64,000 nucleotides of DNA from an uncultured Eubacteriales bacterium (GCA_900545225.1 UQXZ01000008.1:17168-81167); one strand, 5' to 3'; positions 1 through 9,215 are shown, counted from the stretch's first letter. Made by a program: numbers and translations. The notes: generated by a model not told the origin, from the sequence alone.

Positions 1-1380
1 AAAAATCAGCCCTTTAACTTTGTCTCCGCTATATCCATAATAATCAGCTTGTTTAATAATATGCTTTACTCTCTCGTCACCGGTAAGCACGGAGAAGTCC
101 CCGCCGGATTCTTCTTCATCCCCGACAATTGATAAATCCGTTATTCCGAAATAGTGAAAAGGACATAAGAGATTTTATTACATTGCCTGTTGCAAACGGA
201 TCTCATATGCTATTTGGTAATTAAAAAGTTCATATACATTTCTGCCTTCTTCATTGTCATCTCTCTTATCCGGTGTCGCGGTCATTCCCAACCATAATTT
301 TGGTTAAAAATGTTTCATTATTTTTTGATAGGTATCAGCCGGCACATGATGTGCCTCATCTAAAATAATACAATCAAACTCATCTTTTTCGTACCGAAGT
401 AAATGCTCATCACAATTCAATGTCTGAACAGTAGTAAAAATATAGTCTGCATCATATTCATGATAACCGGCTCCGACAAGTCCCATGGATACTGACTTTG
501 CAAAAACTTTTTCGTAGGATTTTTTTGTTTATCTTGCTAATTGCCCTCTATGCACTAAGAACAACACCCGTTTAAATCCGAGTTCCCTCATTGCGAATGC
601 CGATGCATATGTTTTTCCGGTACCTGTGGCAGAAATTAACAACGCTCTGTCTTCTCCTGCTTCAATTATTTTCTTTAAATTTGTAATAAATCCAACCTGC
701 ATACTGTTAGGTTGTAATTTATAATTTTCAATAGAAATAATTTCTTCCTGCTGTACAATCTCTCTCTGATGTTTGATAATGCTATATCGTGCATAATAAT
801 TTTCATAAAAATCATCAAAAGATAACGAATATTTTGAATTCCACAACCGGTTAAATTCGGCTACTATTTCTTCAGCCATTTCACCATGTTCTGTTGAGAT
901 CAGTTTTGTATTCCATTCTTTATTGATTGTAAGCGCCGCACTTGTAATATCTGAACTGCCAATGATAATGCGGTATATCTCGTCCTTTTTAAAAATATAT
1001 CCTTTTGTATGAAACCCCTCATGAGCGGCTTCAACATCATACATTCTGATTGTGATATTCGATAATTCGTTAAGCTTGTTTAAAGCTTTTGGTTCACTGA
1101 AATTCAGATAATTAGTTGTCAGTATCTCGCCTCTGATATTCTTTTTTTCCAGTTACTTCAACGTCTGAAGAAGAGGTGTAATACCACTCATGGTAATAAA
1201 AGCCACACTGATTTGAAAACCGTCATATGCCATAATCTCATCCTCTATGGATGATAGCACTTTCTTTCCTTCTCTTCTGTTATTTGATACAAACTGCGGG
1301 CGATATATATCACTTGAGACAACAGAACCGTCTATATATGCAGTTTCAAAACCTAATCTCACTTCATCAATGTTGCTCAT
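1..1380 (-). pseudogene. DEAD/DEAH-box helicase with N-terminal PLD-like domain, inactivated by in-frame stops
   Basis: The reading frame is continuous from about 1380 to the window edge but is cut by TAA codons at 1153, 529, 304, 178 and 175, all in one frame with no indel. Read through, it gives a phospholipase-D-like nuclease segment (FHTKGYIF, IIGSSDIT), then helicase motif I (SATGTGKTYASAF), motif II (LDEAHHVPAD) and motif III (GMTATPDKRDD). The order matches the DUF3427-type superfamily II helicases found in defence or DNA-repair settings. Start chosen at 1380 (MSNIDEV) because GGAGTG lies 6 bases upstream. The C-terminal part is outside the window. Readthrough cannot be excluded, but loss of function is the simplest reading. 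Confidence 0.8.
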
Positions 1381-1561
1381 TTGTTTCACTCCGTTTTTAT
1401 AACTTATCATGCTTACGTTTTTTCTGCAGAATGTCGTTACATAAATTCTAATTGCAAATGGAATATATTCGCTTCCGTTGCAGCTTTAATCGGCGGCCAT
1501 AGTGTTATAATTTACTTTCACAAAACAGTCGGTTCATTATACCAATAACCTTTTTCAACGT

Positions 1562-1592
1562 AAAAAGAGCCGTCAGATTACCCAGCCGGCTC
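1562..1592 (-). terminator. Rho-independent terminator
   Basis: Arms at 1567-1572 and 1587-1592 pair (GAGCCG/CGGCTC) and are followed on the minus strand by TTTTT. It lies just after the stop of the 351-residue gene starting at 2671. Confidence 0.7.
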
Positions 1593-1615
1593 AAACATAT
1601 CCATATCGCTGTATT

Positions 1616-2671
1616 CTATTCATTTCTTTCAGCCGTCATTTCTCCGCGCATCTCCTCATTATCCAAGTGTTTCTGCCACGAATATGTTTCTATGCAGCTT
1701 AATAATTGTTCAAACCTGTTATTTTCAACATTTTGCTTATGGAAGCCTTCCGTAATATATCTATCCCTAAAGCCTGTTTTTACATAATTATTATGCCACA
1801 ACTCCGTTTTTCCCGTATCAAGACCTTCTATAATCCAGTTATCTTCCACACCCTCTACCTGCATCTGCGAATAATCCGTTGCATGAAATCTCATACCCAC
1901 ATCAATTACGTAATGATACAATTTACGATCATCTGTTTTATATTTTCTGAATATTCTGTCACATATGGGAATCTGTTTCGTATTTGGATAACAGGCAATC
2001 CGTAAAAATAAATTTCTTCTACATTTATAACACGCTTTCATACCGGTCGGTGCAATTTCCGATGCCTGAAAATTGTCCGGCGGAATGGCGTTTATGTCTT
2101 TGCATGACTTATCATGATAATATTGAGAATTATCCGAATAATAATAGAACATCTTAGAATTATCAATAAGACTTTGTTTTCTGCTTATCTTATTTTTCTC
2201 TTCCGCGGTAAGTTCACGCTTCTCATACTCTAATACACCGTTTCGCAATACCGCTGAAAGTCCCGGTCTTTGAATATAATCCGACACAACGATTTCCTCA
2301 GGTTCGGCAATTGCACACTTCCCCGTATTCTCCCAAGACATTTTTATTCCTGCATTTATACTGTTTCTTAAGTACTTCCACATGGGATTAAATCCCGATT
2401 CATGAACATATAAATCCCCTGATTCAATATCAACCGTAGCCGTAACTAAATGCACGGGATCACTGTCTTCGGGATTAATTAATACCACTCCACATGCTTT
2501 AAGTATGTCTTTTTTTGATATATAATCATCAATACACTTCAATTTTTGCGGATAGATGATAAGCTTCTTATCTGTTAAATCCTCTCCCCAAACGAAAATA
2601 TCGGTACAAAATCGAACTGCTTTCATTTGCAGCCCATTTTCATAGATATTTTTCTCACTTTTTGTATTCAT
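1616..2671 (-). CDS. Uncharacterised 351-residue protein with Ada-like Cys cluster
   Basis: I do not recognise a family for the whole protein. It is soluble, with no signal peptide or membrane span. Around residues 185-225 a pattern YHDKSC ... GMKACYKCRRN resembles the small metal-binding Cys motif seen in Ada-type and thermonuclease C-terminal modules, and a further Cys follows (LRIAC), so metal binding is a reasonable inference. The gene stands alone between the broken helicase and a gene-free stretch and ends in its own terminator. Start is the first ATG (MNTKSEKNIYE). Probably accessory; function unknown. Confidence 0.65.
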   Translation of the reverse strand: MNTKSEKNIYENGLQMKAVRFCTDIFVWGEDLTDKKLIIYPQKLKCIDDYISKKDILKACGVVLINPEDSDPVHLVTATVDIESGDLYVHESGFNPMWKYLRNSINAGIKMSWENTGKCAIAEPEEIVVSDYIQRPGLSAVLRNGVLEYEKRELTAEEKNKISRKQSLIDNSKMFYYYSDNSQYYHDKSCKDINAIPPDNFQASEIAPTGMKACYKCRRNLFLRIACYPNTKQIPICDRIFRKYKTDDRKLYHYVIDVGMRFHATDYSQMQVEGVEDNWIIEGLDTGKTELWHNNYVKTGFRDRYITEGFHKQNVENNRFEQLLSCIETYSWQKHLDNEEMRGEMTAERNE

Positions 2672-3035
2672 AATTTATATCCCTATGCATTTAGTATGTT
2701 CCGTCTAAATCAAAGAACACCTTCCGTACAACCGTAAATCATCATTATATTTATTTCCCGTAAAATTAATTATAGCATCTGCCATACACGATTTCATTAA
2801 AATAAAACTGCAGAAGACCCGCAAGCCTCCTGCAGTATGTGCCTGTAACCTAACCTCCGCACACGGTTTCCCAAGGTTTTTTACAAGGCGGAAGTAAAAT
2901 ACTGTTGCGTAATTATCTTTGAACATTAACGAATAACAGATAACAAAATAACAGATATACTTTAACCTTGAACATAAACATAAGAAAATTCATAAAAATC
3001 CATTGGTCTTATTTGCCTTGTAAGGAAAGTGCCTT
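2672..3035. other. 364-bp stretch without a recognisable gene; possible structured RNA
   Basis: No ORF here looks real. On the minus strand, between about 2900 and 2800, several short pairings can be drawn (AACC/GGTT, GTGTGC/GCACAT) and they end in the terminator at 2800-2835. This could be the 3' UTR of the 3036-3548 gene or a small RNA of unknown class. No known riboswitch consensus fits. Confidence 0.35.
2800..2835 (-). terminator. Rho-independent terminator
   Basis: The minus strand carries an 11-bp stem (CTGCAG outer arms at 2830-2835 and 2808-2813, with G-U-containing inner pairs) followed by TTTTATTTT. It lies about 200 bp beyond the stop of the 3036-3548 gene. Confidence 0.7.
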
Positions 3036-3548
3036 TTAAATATCCACGTCAAACTCAACCGTCTGATTGTATTTATCAAGTGCTGTCTGCATATCCATAA
3101 TAAGCTTTGAAACGCGCTCATACTCGTTCCTGATTAATTCCAAATCATAGTTGATGTATCTGTATTCCGGAACCGCGTTTTTGGACATATAAGAATTTTC
3201 TTCTCTGCTTTTCGGAAGCTGCTTACGCATATGATCCAATATGCTTTTTCTTTTATTAAGCTGTGCCGTTTTTATGAGAATAGTGTCAACACTCATTTCG
3301 GAATCCCCGACTTTAACTTTTGCCGTAGCATTTGTTAAATTGAGGGCATGTTTTATTATGGCTGTTTTTTCGTCAATTTCTGCAATAATTGATGCAACGG
3401 TTGAATAGTCATATTCCGGAATAACCGGTTCTTCGTCCGTTGATGCAACATAAGTGCTGGAAACAGCTTCTTTATTAAGCCAATAAGCCTTCTCTTCTTC
3501 CAAATTTCTAAGCATTTTATTCGCATATGCCGATGTCATTTTCTGCAC
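3036..3548 (-). CDS. Coiled-coil protein, septicolysin/DIP1984-like (tentative)
   Basis: About 170 residues, mostly predicted helical and charged, with no signal or membrane segment. The layout (long helix, KHALNLTNATAKV, a second helix LNKRKSILDHMRK, and the ending LDKYNQTVEFDVDI) resembles the DIP1984/septicolysin-like family, whose role is not established. Start is uncertain: GTG at 3548 has GGGGGTGG five bases upstream, while GTG at 3557 overlaps that site and ATG at 3539 is too far from it. It lies 46 bp downstream of the XRE-like gene in the same direction and may be co-transcribed with it. Confidence 0.6.
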   Translation of the reverse strand: MQKMTSAYANKMLRNLEEEKAYWLNKEAVSSTYVASTDEEPVIPEYDYSTVASIIAEIDEKTAIIKHALNLTNATAKVKVGDSEMSVDTILIKTAQLNKRKSILDHMRKQLPKSREENSYMSKNAVPEYRYINYDLELIRNEYERVSKLIMDMQTALDKYNQTVEFDVDI

Positions 3549-3594
3549 TTTTTCCACCCCCGTATTAAATGTTCTCTGTCAATATGGTATAAGT

Positions 3595-3891
3595 TTAACA
3601 ACAATATAACACTTTGTCATTGAACCTGTGGTTTAATAATTCAAGTAAATAAACAATATCCCCGTCAATGACGAGGATATCTTCTATGCTTGTATGAAGC
3701 AATCTGCTTAAGATAACAATATTATCCAAGCTTGGTAATGATTTTCCTGAAATCCATTTATAGACAGCCTGAGGATTTTCAAATCCCATGGCATTCTGTA
3801 CATCCTTTACGGTATAACCGTTTTCGGAAAGTAATTTCCGTATATTGTTTCCGGTTTCCTTCTGTCTGATTGATAAATACATTGGTTTCAT
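3595..3891 (-). CDS. XRE-family helix-turn-helix regulator
   Basis: A 98-residue protein with a Cro/CI-type HTH at about residues 14-65: IRKLLSENGYTVKDVQNAMG, then QAVYKWISGKSLPSLDNIVI. A short hydrophobic tail follows. Size and fold suggest a DNA-binding regulator with no separate sensor domain. GGAGGTGCC lies just upstream of the ATG. Its likely operon partner is the coiled-coil gene downstream; targets cannot be read from sequence. Confidence 0.8.
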   Translation of the reverse strand: MKPMYLSIRQKETGNNIRKLLSENGYTVKDVQNAMGFENPQAVYKWISGKSLPSLDNIVILSRLLHTSIEDILVIDGDIVYLLELLNHRFNDKVLYCC

Positions 3892-3975
3892 TCGGCACCT
3901 CCGTAAATATATTCGTCACGAATCACGGTAATATATGTCGGAGTTGTATTATACACTAAATACCCCATGAATGCA

Positions 3976-4161
3976 TTAAATTTTAGAATCAGAAGCCGAA
4001 AATGTGTTTAACTTCTGTTTAAAAGCCGTAAAACAAAAGTCTTTTCCCGTCAGCTTCTTTATTTCATTTACCTCATTTTCCAAAAGGGAAATATCGTGAT
4101 CGTTTGCAGGCTGCATTAAAACAAAAGGTGCATCTGGATTTCCGTAATTATATATTTTCAT
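3976..4161 (-). pseudogene. N-terminal fragment of an alpha/beta-hydrolase-like protein
   Basis: The first roughly 45 residues (MKIYNYGNPDAPFVLMQPAN, then SLLENEVNEIKKLTGKDFCF) look like the start of an alpha/beta-hydrolase-type protein common in Lachnospiraceae. The frame then ends after 61 residues with no nucleophile elbow or catalytic residues. Its neighbours are also fragments, so this is read as a truncated remnant and not a small functional gene. Confidence 0.55.
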
Positions 4162-4213
4162 TTTCGTCTCCGATTTTCGTATGTCATTCTATCATAATAT
4201 TAATCTGCCGAAA

Positions 4214-4626
4214 TCAACATTTTCTGATTACACTTTTATAAAATGACTCCGGTATTTCACTTTTTATCTCTTCACGCTCAAAGATTTTGCACACCTTCAC
4301 TTTGGTTTCTCCGTCAATGCCCTCTACGATTACCGTATCACCTTCTCTTATTGATTTGTCATCACATAAGTAGTCGTATTCTTTACCGTTTTTTGTAAAC
4401 TGCACTCCTGCAAATCTTAGTTTTACGGTCTTTTTCGTATCTTCTTTCGGAGCCTTCCATATCAGGTCATCAGCTGTAATGCGGGCAACCTCTTCCCCGT
4501 TGCATTTAAATACATGCTGTCCTTTTTTGTAATCCCAATCAACGTTATCATATATAAACGAAGCTTTGCCGTTTAATATTTCACATCACAAAAGCTTTCT
4601 TTCTCTTCTTCATTATTACTCTCCAT
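4214..4626 (-). pseudogene. Hypothetical protein interrupted by a frameshift
   Basis: An ATG at 4626 opens a frame (MESNNEEEKESF) that ends in TAA after about 17 codons. A second frame covering the same few bases (CEILNGKASF) continues open to 4214 and has no good start of its own. Joining the two near 4585-4590 gives a protein of about 135 residues with a beta-rich C-terminal part (GDTVIVEGIDGETKVKVCKI) reminiscent of an OB-like fold. No family recognised. If the frame is not actually broken, a GTG at 4405 could start a 63-residue product. Confidence 0.45.
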
Positions 4627-4789
4627 TTTTTTACTGGTACACATATACTTTTCCAGTATACATAATCCGAATTTATTAATTTGTGATAATGTCACAAAGA
4701 ATTAAAAAATAACTTGACATTTTATATTTTGCACAATTTAATTTGATTAAATTAAATAACAACGTTAAGTAAACTACAGGGAGAAAAAA

Positions 4790-4978
4790 ATGAGCATTTT
4801 TACACAGGTTGTTGCCGTTCTTGTGGCAATAGAATTTATTTATATTTTCTTTTTGGAAACAATTGCCACAAAATCAGCAAAAACATCAAAGGTTTTCGGA
4901 TTAACGTATCAAATTACTCCGATAAATAAGCCGGGGAGATGTAATTTACATCTCCCCGGCCTTTTTACTGACAAATAA
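4790..4978 (+). pseudogene. Truncated DUF1304 membrane protein
   Basis: The first 38 residues (MSIFTQVVAVLVAIEFIYIF, then LETIATKSAKTSKVFGL) match the start of the DUF1304 family of about 120-residue small membrane proteins. After KVFGL the frame runs straight into a terminator stem, so the last three helices are gone. A good RBS (AGGGAGAAAAAA) and a TTGACA box near 4703 remain upstream, so it may still be transcribed. Read as a 3'-deleted remnant. Confidence 0.6.
4930..4966. terminator. Strong terminator between convergent genes
   Basis: A near-perfect palindrome (CCGGGGAGATG arms, 4930-4960) is followed on the plus strand by CTTTTT. It ends the DUF1304 remnant and can also serve the thiI operon arriving from the other side. 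Confidence 0.85.
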
Positions 4979-5023
4979 TTTGAATTTGTTATGACATCTA
5001 ACAACGGAAACGGTAAGCCGTAA

Positions 5024-6205
5024 TTACTCACCGCATACCACAACTTCTGTTGTATCAATTGCCTGCTTAATAAGCTCGTCAATTGTGTCTTCAAGCTTTT
5101 TCTCATCATTTTCGATTACATTGAGTTTTGGCTTTGTAACAGGGTGCTTTGCAACGAAGATTGTACAGCAGTCTTCGAATGGCTCAATTGATGTTTCGTA
5201 TGTTCCGATTTCTTGAGCGATGTCGATAATTCCCTGCTTATCAAATGCAATAAGAGGTCTGTATACAGGTAATGTACATACTGCATTTGTACAATTTAAT
5301 CCGTACATTGTTTGGCTGGCAACCTGTCCGATACTTTCACCTGTAACAAGTCCCAAGCAGCCTTCTCTCTTAGCTAATTCTTCGGCAATTCTGTACATAT
5401 ATCTTCTCATGATGATTGTCATTTCATCACCAGGACATTTCTTGTAGATTTCAAGCTGAATGTCTGTGAAGTTAACAATATTTAATGTAACAGGACCTGT
5501 GTATAATGAGATTTCTTCTGCAAGGTCAATAACCTTCTGCTTTGCTCTCTCACTTGTATATGGAGGAGCATGGAAATATGTTGCAGAAATATTTACGCCT
5601 CTCTTTGAAATCATATATCCCGCTACAGGTGAATCGATACCACCTGATAAGAGAAGCATTGCACGACCTGCTGTTCCAAGTGGAAGACCACCCTGACCTG
5701 GAATACTCTGTGAGTAAATGTTTACCTGGTTTCTTACTTCAACCTGAATTAATACGTCAGGATTGTGTACATCTACCTTTAATTCTGGAAATGCATCAAG
5801 AATTCTTGCACCAAGCTCAACATTTATCTCCATTGAGTTAAGTGGGAAATCTTTTCTTGCTCTTCTTGATTCTACCTTAAATGTAAAATCTTTATGCTCA
5901 TATGCAGAATTAATATGCTCTACTACAGCATCTGCAATGGCATCAAAGTCTGTAACAGGAATCTGAACTACAGGACAGATCCATGCAATACCAAATACTC
6001 TCTTAAGAGCTGTTACAACTTCGTCATAGTCATATTCTGAAAGGCACTGAGCGTAAATTCTTCCTTCGTGTCTGATAACCTTGAATTCACCTGTAATCTT
6101 CTTTAATGCTCTCTTTACTTCATTTACAAGGGCATCCTCAAATACTCTTTTGTTATTGCCCTTTACACCGATTTCTGCATATTTAATCAAAAACGCTTTA
6201 TACAT
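5024..6205 (-). CDS. thiI: tRNA 4-thiouridine synthase ThiI, rhodanese-less type
   Basis: ThiI adenylates U8 of tRNA and receives sulfur to make 4-thiouridine; in some organisms it also serves thiazole synthesis. A ferredoxin-like/THUMP N-terminal half (about residues 1-165) is followed by the PP-loop SGGIDS at 187-192 of the ATP-pyrophosphatase domain. At 393 residues it lacks the C-terminal rhodanese domain of the E. coli enzyme, as in Bacillus, where a dedicated cysteine desulfurase supplies persulfide. That partner is the gene immediately upstream (18-bp gap). The last gene of a five-gene minus-strand run. GAGGTTGAT precedes the ATG. Confidence 0.96.
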   Translation of the reverse strand: MYKAFLIKYAEIGVKGNNKRVFEDALVNEVKRALKKITGEFKVIRHEGRIYAQCLSEYDYDEVVTALKRVFGIAWICPVVQIPVTDFDAIADAVVEHINSAYEHKDFTFKVESRRARKDFPLNSMEINVELGARILDAFPELKVDVHNPDVLIQVEVRNQVNIYSQSIPGQGGLPLGTAGRAMLLLSGGIDSPVAGYMISKRGVNISATYFHAPPYTSERAKQKVIDLAEEISLYTGPVTLNIVNFTDIQLEIYKKCPGDEMTIIMRRYMYRIAEELAKREGCLGLVTGESIGQVASQTMYGLNCTNAVCTLPVYRPLIAFDKQGIIDIAQEIGTYETSIEPFEDCCTIFVAKHPVTKPKLNVIENDEKKLEDTIDELIKQAIDTTEVVVCGE

Positions 6206-6223
6206 ATCAACCTCGTACCTTAA

Positions 6224-7414
6224 TTATCTGCGTGTAAACTGTCTTAAAAACGGAACCTGTTCTTTTAATGTATCTAATACATAGTCAATATCCTCTTTAG
6301 TAATATGCTCGTCCATACTAAATCTGATATTTGAATCCTGCTTATCCTTATCTACGCCAATTGCCTGAATAACTGAGCTTAAGCCCGGCTTATTGGATGA
6401 GCATGCTGAACCTGAAGATACATATATTCCCTTTTCTTCAAGTGCATGGAGAAGTACTTCAGCTCTTACTCCGTCAAATGTCGCTGAAACAATATTTGGT
6501 AAGAAATACTTTTCTCTGTCTGTTTCTGCATTTTCATATCCGTTAATATAAACATTTTCCATGGACTTTAAGCCATTTATAAAATACTCTCTGAGCTCGT
6601 AAATGTTATTCATGTGCTTTGGAACAGGGATAATTGCTGTATTTCCTTCAAATGCCTTATCAATTGCAACTGACATTCCGTAGATTAAGAATACAGGTTC
6701 TGTTCCTGAACGCTGCCCTGACTGCTGTCCGCCACCGTAAAGGTATGGGGGAATATTTACTCCGTTTCTCTTATATAAGAATCCAATACCCTTTGGTCCG
6801 TGAAGCTTGTGGGCACTTACTGAGAGAATATCTACCTTTGCAGCTTTTATGTCGATAGGAATTTTACCAAATGCCTGAACTGCGTCAGTGTGGAAAATAA
6901 TATCCTTATTGTAGTCCTTTACGATATTTCCTATTGTTTCAATGTCCTGAACAGTACCAATTTCATTATTGGCAGTCATTATTGAAACAAATGTGGTTTC
7001 TTCATCAAGAGCTTCCTTTAAAGCTTCAATGTCAACCTTTCCCTTTGAATCAACAGGAAGAAATGTCACTCTGAAGCCTCTGTTTTCAAGCTCTAAAAAT
7101 GCTTCCTTTACAGATGGATGCTCAATCTGACTTGTAATAAGATGCTTTCCAAATCTTTCTCTTTTAAGTGCTGAACCGAAAATGGCTGTATTGTTACTTT
7201 CTGTAGCACATGATGTATATACAATTTCTTTTGGATTGCATTTTAATATTTTAGAGATGGTATTTGTGGCATCCTTTATATATTTTTCAGCATTTACACC
7301 GAGTATATGCTTTGATGAAGGGTTACCAAATCCCTGTTCAAGCACTTCCATCATAGCTTCATTTACTACGGGTAATGTCTTAGTTGTAGCTGCATTATCT
7401 AAATAAATTTCCAT
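6224..7414 (-). CDS. Cysteine desulfurase (NifS/IscS family), ThiI partner
   Basis: A PLP-dependent enzyme of about 396 residues that releases sulfur from L-cysteine as a protein-bound persulfide. Seen: the N-terminal signature MEIYLDNAATTKTLP, PLP-binding Lys in SVSAHKLHGPKG, and the persulfide Cys in SSGSACSSNKPG near residue 330, in the short loop typical of type II/NifZ-like members. Start set at 7414 because GAGGAAACC sits directly before this ATG; the longer frame would run back into rsmE. Adjacency to a rhodanese-less thiI points to tRNA thiolation more than general Fe-S assembly. No iscU or iscR is present nearby. Confidence 0.93.
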   Translation of the reverse strand: MEIYLDNAATTKTLPVVNEAMMEVLEQGFGNPSSKHILGVNAEKYIKDATNTISKILKCNPKEIVYTSCATESNNTAIFGSALKRERFGKHLITSQIEHPSVKEAFLELENRGFRVTFLPVDSKGKVDIEALKEALDEETTFVSIMTANNEIGTVQDIETIGNIVKDYNKDIIFHTDAVQAFGKIPIDIKAAKVDILSVSAHKLHGPKGIGFLYKRNGVNIPPYLYGGGQQSGQRSGTEPVFLIYGMSVAIDKAFEGNTAIIPVPKHMNNIYELREYFINGLKSMENVYINGYENAETDREKYFLPNIVSATFDGVRAEVLLHALEEKGIYVSSGSACSSNKPGLSSVIQAIGVDKDKQDSNIRFSMDEHITKEDIDYVLDTLKEQVPFLRQFTRR

Positions 7415-7421
7415 GGTTTCC

Positions 7422-8153
7422 TCATTCTTCATATAGATATGTAAGTATTGATAAAAGCATAAGTCCTGCTGTTTCTGTTCTAAGGATTCGTCTGCCAAGA
7501 GATATGATGTGAGCTCCATTTTCCTTTGCAAGATCTATTTCATCATCGTCAAATCCGCCTTCAGGACCAATAAATATACTTACCTTTTTCTTAGCAATTT
7601 CTGATAAGACTTCTCTTGTATATTCAACTCCCCTTGCAGATTCATATGGAAGCAGGATAAAGCTATCCTGAGCATCCTCTATGGCTTTGGCAAATGACAT
7701 TACGTTTGTTATTTCTGGGAGAATGCTGCGCTTACTCTGTTCAGCGGCATTTTTTATTATTGTATCCCAGCGTTTTATCTTGTGTTCGCTCTTTTTATCG
7801 TCAAGCTTTACAACGCTTCTCTTCATTGCAACGGGAACGATACGTGTAGCACCAAGCTCTACGGCTTTCTGTACTATGAGATCCATTTTGTCGGCCTTAG
7901 GCAGTCCCTGATATATGGTAATTTCTATAGGCAGTTCGGAATTTCTTGAATGCTTTTCTGTTATTTCACAGATAAATTCCGTATTTGTCTCTTCTTTTAT
8001 GACACACACATAATCCACGTTGTCGCCTGTAGTTACGGTTACCTTATCACCAACCTTTAATCTGTATACATTTTTTGCATGATTAAAGGTTGAGCCGTCT
8101 ATTATGGCTTCTGTATCATTTACCTTTTCATGTTCAAGAAAAAAACTTCTCAT
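7422..8153 (-). CDS. rsmE: 16S rRNA (uracil-1498 N3)-methyltransferase RsmE
   Basis: 243 residues, the usual length. An N-terminal PUA-like domain (MRSFFLEHEKVNDTEAIIDG) is followed by the SPOUT methyltransferase domain, with the knot motifs IFIGPEGGFDDDEID and LGRRILRTETAGL. It methylates U1498 of the small-subunit rRNA using S-adenosylmethionine. It lies 3 bp after prmA, the usual Firmicute pairing of these two ribosome-modifying genes, and 7 bp before the desulfurase start. Confidence 0.96.
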   Translation of the reverse strand: MRSFFLEHEKVNDTEAIIDGSTFNHAKNVYRLKVGDKVTVTTGDNVDYVCVIKEETNTEFICEITEKHSRNSELPIEITIYQGLPKADKMDLIVQKAVELGATRIVPVAMKRSVVKLDDKKSEHKIKRWDTIIKNAAEQSKRSILPEITNVMSFAKAIEDAQDSFILLPYESARGVEYTREVLSEIAKKKVSIFIGPEGGFDDDEIDLAKENGAHIISLGRRILRTETAGLMLLSILTYLYEE

Positions 8154-8156
8154 ATC

Positions 8157-9155
8157 TTACTTATTCCTTGTGGCAACTATTGCACGCCATTCGCCCTGTT
8201 CTCTGATTTCCTTAACTTCGAAATGTCCATTTGCATTAATGGCATCAACTACTTCCTGTACCTTGAACTCTAAGATTCCGGAGTAAATGATGTAACCGCC
8301 CATTTTGACATTTTTTTCGATATTTTCTGAAAGTGGAACAAGAACCTCAGGCAGAATATTTGCTAATACTATATCGTTGTCCTCACCGCAGAGTTCAATA
8401 AATTCCTTATCTTCGATAATGTTGCCGTTATAAAATACACAGTCCTTATCTGATAAATGGTTTACTTCTACATTTTCATTTGAAGCTACTACTGCAGCAT
8501 CGTCAAGATCTACGCCGATTACTTTTCCTGCGCCATATAATAAAGCAACAATAGAAAGAATACCGCTTCCGCATCCGATATCAAGAATCTTCATTCCAGG
8601 CTTTATAAGCTCCTGAATGATGCTTATTACAAGGCTTGTTGTCTCATGTGAACCTGTTCCGAATGCAGTGCCCGGATCCATGTCCAACATTTTGTAGCCT
8701 GCAAGAGATTCATCAGAAGACATATTTAAATGCTTTTTGATATCTTCTTCATTTTCCCATGTAGGCTTGATTATAAGGTCATTTATCTTAAATGAATGCC
8801 AGTATTTCTTCCAGTTGTTAATCCAGTCCTGGTCTTCAGTCTCAGATGTAGTAATATCACCGGCCCCAATATCCACATATGATCTTACTTCTTCGAGTTT
8901 CCTTGCAACCTGTTCTAAAAGCTCTCTTTTATTTTCATCATCTTCTGAAAGGTAAAATGAGATTATTGCATCATCTCCAAGCTCACTCATGTAATTCTCA
9001 GGCTGAATGTCCACAACATATCCACCCAGTGTTTCTCTTTCAGGTAAAATGTTATCAGTTACTTCAACTGATGTAATTCCAAGGTCATAAAGCTCTGCCG
9101 TAATTATATCGGAGGCATCTGTTTTTGTCTTAATATCGTAACGAATCCACTTCAT
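8157..9155 (-). CDS. prmA: Ribosomal protein L11 methyltransferase PrmA
   Basis: A SAM-dependent class I methyltransferase that trimethylates L11. The N-terminal substrate-binding domain begins MKWIRYDIKTKTDASDII; the SAM motif is KILDIGCGSGILSIVALLYG, and the acceptor-site NILPEVL (NPPY-like) follows, with the PrmA-typical DPGTAFGTGSHETT upstream of motif I. The start at 9155 has AAGGATG seven bases upstream; an in-frame ATG at 9176 has no such site. The product is about 332 residues, a little longer than in many species. Confidence 0.95.
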   Translation of the reverse strand: MKWIRYDIKTKTDASDIITAELYDLGITSVEVTDNILPERETLGGYVVDIQPENYMSELGDDAIISFYLSEDDENKRELLEQVARKLEEVRSYVDIGAGDITTSETEDQDWINNWKKYWHSFKINDLIIKPTWENEEDIKKHLNMSSDESLAGYKMLDMDPGTAFGTGSHETTSLVISIIQELIKPGMKILDIGCGSGILSIVALLYGAGKVIGVDLDDAAVVASNENVEVNHLSDKDCVFYNGNIIEDKEFIELCGEDNDIVLANILPEVLVPLSENIEKNVKMGGYIIYSGILEFKVQEVVDAINANGHFEVKEIREQGEWRAIVATRNK

Positions 9156-9179
9156 ATTTACATCCTTAAACCACAAAAT

Positions 9180-9204
9180 ACAGCCCGATATTTAATCCGG
9201 CTGT
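9180..9204 (-). terminator. Probable terminator after apeB
   Basis: The stem ACAGCC-GAT/ATC-GGCTGT has one mismatch. On the minus strand a short T-rich tail (ATTTTG) follows. It lies between apeB and prmA, so apeB may be a separate transcription unit. Confidence 0.5.
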
Positions 9205-9215
9205 ATAATGCTATA

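Noticed and set aside
1..1380. Alternative genetic code with TAA as sense
   Set aside because: Conserved genes such as hisIE, scpA and mnmA's neighbours end normally at TAA or TGA, and TAA does not occur inside intact conserved genes here.
2705..2926. 73-residue minus-strand ORF
   Set aside because: It runs through the terminator at 2800-2835, lacks an RBS and has unnatural composition.
4909..5109. 66-residue ORF at the thiI 3' end
   Set aside because: Out-of-frame reading of the thiI end and of the palindromic terminator.
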